Assembly (NCBI GenBank): GCA_964388245.1
Contig: CAYLZH010000147.1
Location: 1-12,404, forward strand
Reading direction: 5' to 3'
Source of the DNA: JAIOYV01 sp964388245
GTDB lineage: Bacteria > Bacteroidota > Bacteroidia > Bacteroidales > M50B96
Length of the DNA: 12,404 nt
The notes below the pieces were generated by a model. That model had not been told where the DNA came from. It ran no database searches and worked only from the letters and a program-made list of their open reading frames with translations. Within the stretch, counting starts at the first letter, position 1. Each line of letters begins with the position of its first letter. Shown piece by piece: positions 7,675-12,404 of this stretch. A program made the translations under genes and the position numbers.

Positions 7675-8679
7675 TTAATATTCAATTTCCTCGCTGTCAA
7701 ATAGTTCTTTGAGTTTGTTTCTTAATAGGTGTTTGCTAATTAGTTTCGTTTCATATTGACTAATCACTGTTGGTGAAGTACTTCTGTTCAACGAAATTTC
7801 AACAATATTTTCGTCTTTACTTTTGCACATAATTATTCCAACACTTGGATTTTCATGCGGTTTTTTTACGTGCTTATCTAATGCTCCCAAATAGAAATCC
7901 ATTTTGCCCATGAATTCAGGTTTAAATTCACCAATTTTAAGTTCAACGGCAACCAAACAATTTAGCTCTCTATGATAGAATAACAAATCGATCGAATAAT
8001 CCCTGCTTCCAACCTGAAGCCTAAATTCTTCTTTTATAAATAAGAAATCCTTGCCAAATTCAAGAATGAAATCCTTTAAGTGTTGCAGAATGGCTTTCTG
8101 AAAACCAGACTCGGAATAATTATCTTTCAGTCTTAGGAATTCGAATGAATAATAATCCCTTATGTATTCATTTATTACCGGATAAGTTTCTCTCGCTACT
8201 GGTGAGATATTTTCGCTTGATAGCATTGTTCGTTCAAAAAGTCCACTCTCAAATTGACGCATTAATTCCTTTTTCGAATATTTTTCTATAGCTGATAATT
8301 TGAGATAAAATTCTTTCTCTTCGTCAGTTTTTGATTGAGAAACAATAATCATGTTGTTGGTCCATCCAATTTCTCTCACTAATGGTGAGAGTTTTTTATT
8401 GCCATGATAAGTTTCGTAAAATTGCTTCATTCTCCAAAGGTTTTGTGCCGAGAATCCTTTCGTGTTTGGTTCAGTTTCTTGTAAAAAGTCGGAAAGATTA
8501 GCAACTACGCGACTTCCCCATCCTGAATTCTTGCATTTGTCCGAAATATACTCACCTATTCTCCAATACAAATCAATTAACTCCTGGTTAACTGCGCTGA
8601 CAGCTCTTGCCCTTGATTCTTTAATCATAGCAAGTATCACATGAAATGATTTTGTTTCGTTAATGTTTAAGTCTGTCAT
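7675..8679 (-). CDS. DUF1016 (YhcG-type) PDDEXK nuclease domain protein
   Basis: This 334-residue cytoplasmic protein matches the two-domain YhcG family. An N-terminal DUF1016 region (about 12-150) contains AVNQELIDLYWRIGEYI (29-45), GWGSRVVANLSDFLQE, GFSAQNLWRMKQFYETY and the IGWTNNMIIV segment. The C-terminal PDDEXK domain (about 175-320) contains Asp231 in RDYSIDLLFYHR and Glu246-Leu247-Lys248 in VAVELKIGEF, the expected D-ExK metal-binding core, so it looks catalytically intact. Members occur in mobile and defence contexts, often near restriction-modification genes; the precise biological role is unsettled. Here it lies between hypD and hypE in the same orientation, which has no known link to hydrogenase maturation. 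It has a 323-bp gap upstream and only 31 bp before hypE, so hypE may depend on read-through or on this gene's own transcript. There are no frameshifts. Confidence 0.9.
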   Translation of the reverse strand: MTDLNINETKSFHVILAMIKESRARAVSAVNQELIDLYWRIGEYISDKCKNSGWGSRVVANLSDFLQETEPNTKGFSAQNLWRMKQFYETYHGNKKLSPLVREIGWTNNMIIVSQSKTDEEKEFYLKLSAIEKYSKKELMRQFESGLFERTMLSSENISPVARETYPVINEYIRDYYSFEFLRLKDNYSESGFQKAILQHLKDFILEFGKDFLFIKEEFRLQVGSRDYSIDLLFYHRELNCLVAVELKIGEFKPEFMGKMDFYLGALDKHVKKPHENPSVGIIMCKSKDENIVEISLNRSTSPTVISQYETKLISKHLLRNKLKELFDSEEIEY

Positions 8680-9002
8680 TCCACAAAATTAAACATTAAT
8701 TGGCCTCTTTAGAGCAAATTTTAATTCCTTTTTCAATTCTTAATTCGTGAAACTCATATTTTAAAAACAAGAGAGGTTAAATATTTAAGTTGGACAAACC
8801 TAACGAAGTGATTTCATGACCAAATGGAATAACCCTCGTAGAGTTCGTATAATGATAGATGAATTTGATCTGACTGGTGCAAATTTTCCCACAATGTTAG
8901 TGTCGGGAGAAAATAGATTCGCTTATAATACTGTGTTAGCTTACTGCAAGAAAGTTCTTTCTGAAGAAAATTATAAAAAGAAAAGTTGTTGAATTTGTTC
9001 AC
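8680..9002. other. 323-bp AT-rich gap between hypD and the DUF1016 gene
   Basis: This is by far the longest gap in the minus-strand cluster, where the other junctions are overlaps or 27-42 nt. It contains one possible plus-strand ORF (8816-8992) and, on its left side, roughly 130 bp of AT-rich sequence with no coding signal that I can see. I found no convincing terminator hairpin, terminal inverted repeat or target-site duplication at either edge. It may be a scar or promoter region tied to arrival of the nuclease gene. Confidence 0.6.
8816..8992 (+). CDS. Possible small ORF (58 aa), unknown function or gene remnant
   Basis: An ATG-to-TGA frame of 58 codons lies on the strand opposite the hyp genes, between hypD and the DUF1016 gene. 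It starts MTKWNNPRRVRIMIDEFD and ends in a Lys-rich tail, KKKSC. The composition is protein-like, with charged and hydrophobic residues mixed, but I recognise no family. An in-frame stop lies just upstream (8801-8803), and no clear ribosome binding site or promoter is seen. It ends 10 bp before the hypD stop on the other strand. It could be a small real gene, a fragment of a larger lost gene, or chance. An overlapping minus-strand frame looks like its shadow. Confidence 0.3.
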   Translation: MTKWNNPRRVRIMIDEFDLTGANFPTMLVSGENRFAYNTVLAYCKKVLSEENYKKKSC

Positions 9003-10097
9003 CTACTCATCTGAACGGCTTGCTTTATATTTATTATATGCCGCACAGGCTCCCTCATTCGATACCATACATGCCCCGATAGGATATGACGGTGTACAGG
9101 CCTTTCCAAATAACTTGCAATCGGTTGGTCGCTTAAGCCCCTTTAGGATTTCACCACAAATGCATCCTTTCTTTTCCTGGGATGGTTCAATTTTAATATT
9201 AAATTTTTCTCGGGCATCAAAAGGCAGGAACTTTTGTTTTAGTTGTAATCCGCTATCGGGGATTATTCCAAAACCACGCCACCAGTCATCGGTTTTTTCG
9301 AAAATCCGGTTCATTATGGTCTGTGCTTTTAGGTTTCCCTCCATTCGAACTGCACGATGATAAGCATTCTCGAGCCGGGGTGATGATTCCTCGTGTTGTA
9401 TTACAAGTTGCAGAATAGATTGCAGCAAATCGGTTGGCTCAAATCCTGAAACAACACAACCAAGACCGTGATTATCAACAATGCCCGAAAACATTTTTGC
9501 ACCTGTGATGCTTGATACATGTCCGGGGCATATATAACCGCTTATCCCGGCTCCTTTTTCAACAATTGCCTCCATAGCCGGGGGCATAACTTTATGTGCC
9601 GATAAGATGGAAAAATTCGATAGTCTCGTGAGCGAAGCATTTAATATTCCTGCTGCAGTGCCGGGTGCGGTTGTTTCAAAACCAATGGCAAGAAATATCA
9701 CTTCTTTTTCAGGATTATCAACGGCTATCTCAAGCGCATTAAGTATTGAATATACAATCCTGACATCTGCACCGTTGCCGGTTTCTTTTTCAAGGCTCGA
9801 AGTCGAGCCTGGTACACGAATGAGATCTCCAAAAGTGGTAATAATTGTATTATTTAGTCTTGCAAGAGCAATAGCATGATCGATATACCGGATATCTGTT
9901 ACACATACAGGACAGCCTGGCCCCGATAGTAAAGTTATAGTGGGAGGTAACAAAGATGGTATCCCGTATTTTTGGATTGCCATTGTATGACCTCCGCAAA
10001 CTTCCATCAGGGCAATGCTTTGTTTGCTATGCGAATGGATAGCATCTACCAATCCTTTAACAATCGCAGGATTCCTGTATTCAGTTATGTGTTTCAT
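9003..10097 (-). CDS. hypD: HypD, Fe-S scaffold for Fe(CN)2CO assembly
   Basis: This 364-residue protein forms the HypCD complex on which the Fe(CN)2CO group of [NiFe]-hydrogenase is built. Conserved elements are Cys34 in EVCGGHTMAI, Cys62 and Cys65 in SGPGCPVCVT (redox-active thiols), ICPGHVSSITG, and a C-terminal [4Fe-4S] region with Cys312, Cys314, Cys327, Cys334, Cys343 and Cys351 (motifs CICGEILKG, DCKLFGKACTP, PIGACMVSNEGACAAY). Length is typical. Its ATG overlaps the hypC stop by 4 nt (ATGA), implying coupled translation. After its stop the cluster is broken by the 323-bp gap and nuclease gene before hypE. Confidence 0.97.
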   Translation of the reverse strand: MKHITEYRNPAIVKGLVDAIHSHSKQSIALMEVCGGHTMAIQKYGIPSLLPPTITLLSGPGCPVCVTDIRYIDHAIALARLNNTIITTFGDLIRVPGSTSSLEKETGNGADVRIVYSILNALEIAVDNPEKEVIFLAIGFETTAPGTAAGILNASLTRLSNFSILSAHKVMPPAMEAIVEKGAGISGYICPGHVSSITGAKMFSGIVDNHGLGCVVSGFEPTDLLQSILQLVIQHEESSPRLENAYHRAVRMEGNLKAQTIMNRIFEKTDDWWRGFGIIPDSGLQLKQKFLPFDAREKFNIKIEPSQEKKGCICGEILKGLKRPTDCKLFGKACTPSYPIGACMVSNEGACAAYNKYKASRSDE

Positions 10098-10330
10098 TGC
10101 TGATCTTCAGTTTCGTTCTGACCATATACTTCGCTAAGGATTTCCAGTCGTTCCAAAGCCTCTTTTTCATCAATGATTTCAATTGCAAAACCTGTATGTA
10201 ATAACACATAATCACCGGTTTTGGCATTTTCGACAAGTTGCAATGAGGCATCAATTACATTGTTACCTAATTCAACTTTGGCCATTTCTGCTTGTATCGA
10301 AATTATTTTTGCAGGGATACTTAAACACAT
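10094..10330 (-). CDS. hypC: HypC, hydrogenase maturation chaperone
   Basis: This 78-residue OB-fold chaperone partners HypD and carries the iron group to the hydrogenase large-subunit precursor. The essential N-terminal Cys2 is present in MCLSIPAKI, and the central segment GDYVLLHTGFAIEIIDEKEA (39-58) is the family signature. Its start lies inside the 3' end of hypF (10-nt overlap), and its stop overlaps the hypD start by 4 nt, so hypF, hypC and hypD are read as one unit. HybG-type paralogs look alike; the position next to hypD favours HypC. Confidence 0.97.
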   Translation of the reverse strand: MCLSIPAKIISIQAEMAKVELGNNVIDASLQLVENAKTGDYVLLHTGFAIEIIDEKEALERLEILSEVYGQNETEDQQ

Positions 10331-12404
10331 TCTTTGTTCCTCCTCTTTGCAGCAATTGCCAGTTGCCCTAACGACAGACCTCCGTCGTTCAGTGGCACTT
10401 GCGTATTTGTGAATACTTCAAAGTTCAATTTTCTTAACTGTTCCAGAATGTTCCTAAGAATATATCTGTTCTGAAATGTTCCACCCGAAAGTACTACTTT
10501 TTTAATTCCATATTCGTTTCGAATAGATTCGGCACAGATTTTTAACAGATGAACAATTGTATTATGAAATTTTGCAGAAATAACTGTTGCTGGAACTGAA
10601 TTAGTTAAGTCATCAGTAATAAACTTGAAAACTTCAATCATTTCGATTTTGTCATTTGTTCGAATCGGGTAAAAATCATGAATTTCGGGGTGAATAATAC
10701 TTTCAAGCCGCATTGGTGCTTCCGCCTCATAGTGGTTGTGCGAACATATGTTTAACAGAGCAGCAGCTGTGTCGAAATATCTGCCTGCCCCACAGCTTTC
10801 AGTAATGTTAATGTCCGAATGTACTGCCTGAAGAACAATGTTTTTATTCTGATTCGGGATATTATCAAGGAACCTGAATTCATTCATCTTGAAATTGCTT
10901 CCATAAATTTTGATAAGAACAGCAAGTGCAATTTTCCATGGCTCCTTTATAGCACTCTCGCCTCCGGGCAATGGCAAATACTCAAAATGATATTTACGTA
11001 TGAAACCGGATAAGCCGGCAATCATTATTTCGCTGCCCCATATTTTCCCGTCGGCGCCATAGCCCGTACCATCTAAGGCAAATCCTATTACTTCTTCGTC
11101 GAGTTGGTGCTCGGCCAGTACTGATGCAATATGGGCATGGTGGTGTTGAACGGAAATGCATTCTAATCCACTTTCAAGAGCAAAACGAGTTGTGAAATAA
11201 TCAGGATGGAGATCATGAACCATAAGGGTTGGATTTACCCTGAATATTTGCTGATAATGTTTTAGTTGTTGTTTGAAAAAACCGATTGCCTTCAAATGCT
11301 CCAGATCGCCAATATATGGGCTCATTAGTGCATTTTTTTCTTTTCCAAGACTAAAAGTGTTCTTTAATTCACCTCCAGTTGCCAATATTCCATCGACATT
11401 CAATCCTGTTTTAATTGATTCGGGAACAAACCCACGTGAGCGTCGAGAGATAAATTTTGTCGATTTTTCAACAAATATTATGGAGTCATCACAGCGGTTT
11501 TCTATTTCTCTGTTGTATGAAATAATTCCATCAGCAATTCCCAATAACTTTTGTATTGCCTCATCATCATCTTTTATTATTGGCTCATTCGAATAATTTC
11601 CGCTGGTAAAAACAACGGCCGGAATGCTTATCTTTTTAAACAACATATAGTGAAAAGGCATATAAGGAAGGATTGCCCCGATTGTTTTCAGGCCTTTGTT
11701 TAGTTCCTCACAAAGGGTATTGGTTTGATTCAGCAATACAATTGGTCGCTGCCAGGATACGAGAATCTGTTCTTCATCTTTATTTACCCTGGCGTACTGT
11801 TTTAGCGTTTCAATATTTCTGAACATCACCCCGAAAGGTTTACTGTCACGTTTTTTTCTTTCTCTTAAAACAGCAACAGCATTATTGTTTTCAGCGTTAC
11901 AAATTAATTGATATCCTCCTACTCCTTTAAGTGCAATTATTTGATTATTCATGATAAGTTGTGAGGCAAAATCAATAATTTCGTTGATTTGCATATTCTG
12001 AACCTGGCCGGAAACCAAGGAGTAAACAGGTCCGCAATTGTTGCAGGCTACAGGTTGAGCATGAAACCGCCGATTGCTAATATCATTATATTCAGATGAG
12101 CAGATACCGCACATTGGAAAAACTGACATGGTTGTTTTATTACGGTCGTAGGGTATGGCCTTAATTATTGAGTAACGTGGGCCACAATTGGTACAGTTGG
12201 TCAGAGGGTAGTTGATGCGGTGCGACTGGTGTTCAAGGTCATGGAGACAATCGCTGCAAACTGCAATATCCGGACTTATTTCAGTTACTTCTTTCGATTT
12301 ATCCTGACTTTCGATGATTGTAAATTCCTCGAACTTCCGGGGATCTTCAATAATCGATTTAACACTATTTATTTTTGAAATTGCGGGAGCGCTTGTTTTA
12401 ATGT
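10321..12404 (-). CDS. hypF: HypF, carbamoyltransferase for cyanide ligand synthesis (5' end outside window)
   Basis: HypF uses carbamoyl phosphate and ATP to make carbamoyl-adenylate and passes the carbamoyl group to HypE. The frame is open from the right edge, so the Met at 12129 is internal. The 275 bases upstream of it encode the first zinc finger, which any start at 12129 would delete. Counting from the first full codon (12402), 693 residues are visible. Finger one is Cys49-x2-Cys52-x17-Cys70-x2-Cys73 (CSDC, CTNC) and finger two is Cys98-x2-Cys101-x18-Cys120-x2-Cys123. A YrdC-like nucleotide-binding domain follows (about 141-320, with IIALKGVGGYQLICNA). Last is a Kae1-like domain with HHHAH (420-424), DGTGYGADGKIWGSE and VVLSGGTFQNR. 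The N-terminal acylphosphatase domain, roughly 80-90 residues, must lie beyond position 12404. The gene overlaps hypC by 10 nt. Confidence 0.97.
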   Translation of the reverse strand, partial: IKTSAPAISKINSVKSIIEDPRKFEEFTIIESQDKSKEVTEISPDIAVCSDCLHDLEHQSHRINYPLTNCTNCGPRYSIIKAIPYDRNKTTMSVFPMCGICSSEYNDISNRRFHAQPVACNNCGPVYSLVSGQVQNMQINEIIDFASQLIMNNQIIALKGVGGYQLICNAENNNAVAVLRERKKRDSKPFGVMFRNIETLKQYARVNKDEEQILVSWQRPIVLLNQTNTLCEELNKGLKTIGAILPYMPFHYMLFKKISIPAVVFTSGNYSNEPIIKDDDEAIQKLLGIADGIISYNREIENRCDDSIIFVEKSTKFISRRSRGFVPESIKTGLNVDGILATGGELKNTFSLGKEKNALMSPYIGDLEHLKAIGFFKQQLKHYQQIFRVNPTLMVHDLHPDYFTTRFALESGLECISVQHHHAHIASVLAEHQLDEEVIGFALDGTGYGADGKIWGSEIMIAGLSGFIRKYHFEYLPLPGGESAIKEPWKIALAVLIKIYGSNFKMNEFRFLDNIPNQNKNIVLQAVHSDINITESCGAGRYFDTAAALLNICSHNHYEAEAPMRLESIIHPEIHDFYPIRTNDKIEMIEVFKFITDDLTNSVPATVISAKFHNTIVHLLKICAESIRNEYGIKKVVLSGGTFQNRYILRNILEQLRKLNFEVFTNTQVPLNDGGLSLGQLAIAAKRRNKECV

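Noticed and set aside
8684..8691. TAATTTTG on the minus strand just before the DUF1016 gene, matching the -7 consensus
   Set aside because: It ends only 4 nt before the ATG, so the transcript would start at or inside the codon, and the nearest TTG is 23 nt away rather than about 19.
8814..9002. Minus-strand 62-codon frame starting GTG right after the hypD stop
   Set aside because: It is rich in aromatic residues, Ser and Leu with no family resemblance, and it mirrors the more protein-like plus-strand ORF at 8816-8992. Most likely a shadow frame.
7644..9002. Terminal repeats or target-site duplications bounding an inserted element
   Set aside because: I compared both flanks (7644-7674 and the end of hypD) and saw only very short chance matches, so no element ends are claimed.

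Overview
The window looks like chromosome of a Bacteroidota (Bacteroidetes) member. The evidence is a C-terminal type IX secretion (T9SS) sorting domain on a secreted hydrolase, promoter elements of the Bacteroidota form TAnnTTTG, an AT-rich composition and short AT-rich intergenic gaps. The genus cannot be fixed from the sequence alone.

Left part (1-4300): a tRNA-Gly(GCC) gene on the minus strand is cut by the left edge. Next come a 713-residue secreted alpha/beta hydrolase with a T9SS tail (minus), a divergently transcribed GNAT/FemAB-like acyltransferase (plus), and an EamA-type 10-TM transporter (minus). These genes have no obvious link to each other.

Right part (4300-12404): a nickel/hydrogenase maturation region. 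A plus-strand pair encodes a UreH/NicO-like permease with a very His-rich loop, then a bacteriohemerythrin with all seven di-iron ligands. It runs head-on, with only 4 bp between stop codons, into a minus-strand cluster read as hypF-hypC-hypD-[DUF1016 nuclease]-hypE-hypA-hypB. HypF and HypE make the cyanide ligand. HypC and HypD carry the Fe(CN)2CO moiety. HypA and HypB insert nickel. The set hypABCDEF is complete in kind, but hypF runs off the right edge and lacks its N-terminal acylphosphatase domain here. No hydrogenase structural gene or maturation endopeptidase is in the window.

The main oddity is a DUF1016/YhcG-type PDDEXK nuclease gene between hypD and hypE. It has a 323-bp AT-rich gap on its hypD side that holds only a possible 58-codon plus-strand ORF. 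This looks like an insertion of defence-type cargo into a housekeeping maturation operon. I did not find a CRISPR array, transposase, rRNA or clear phage feature.
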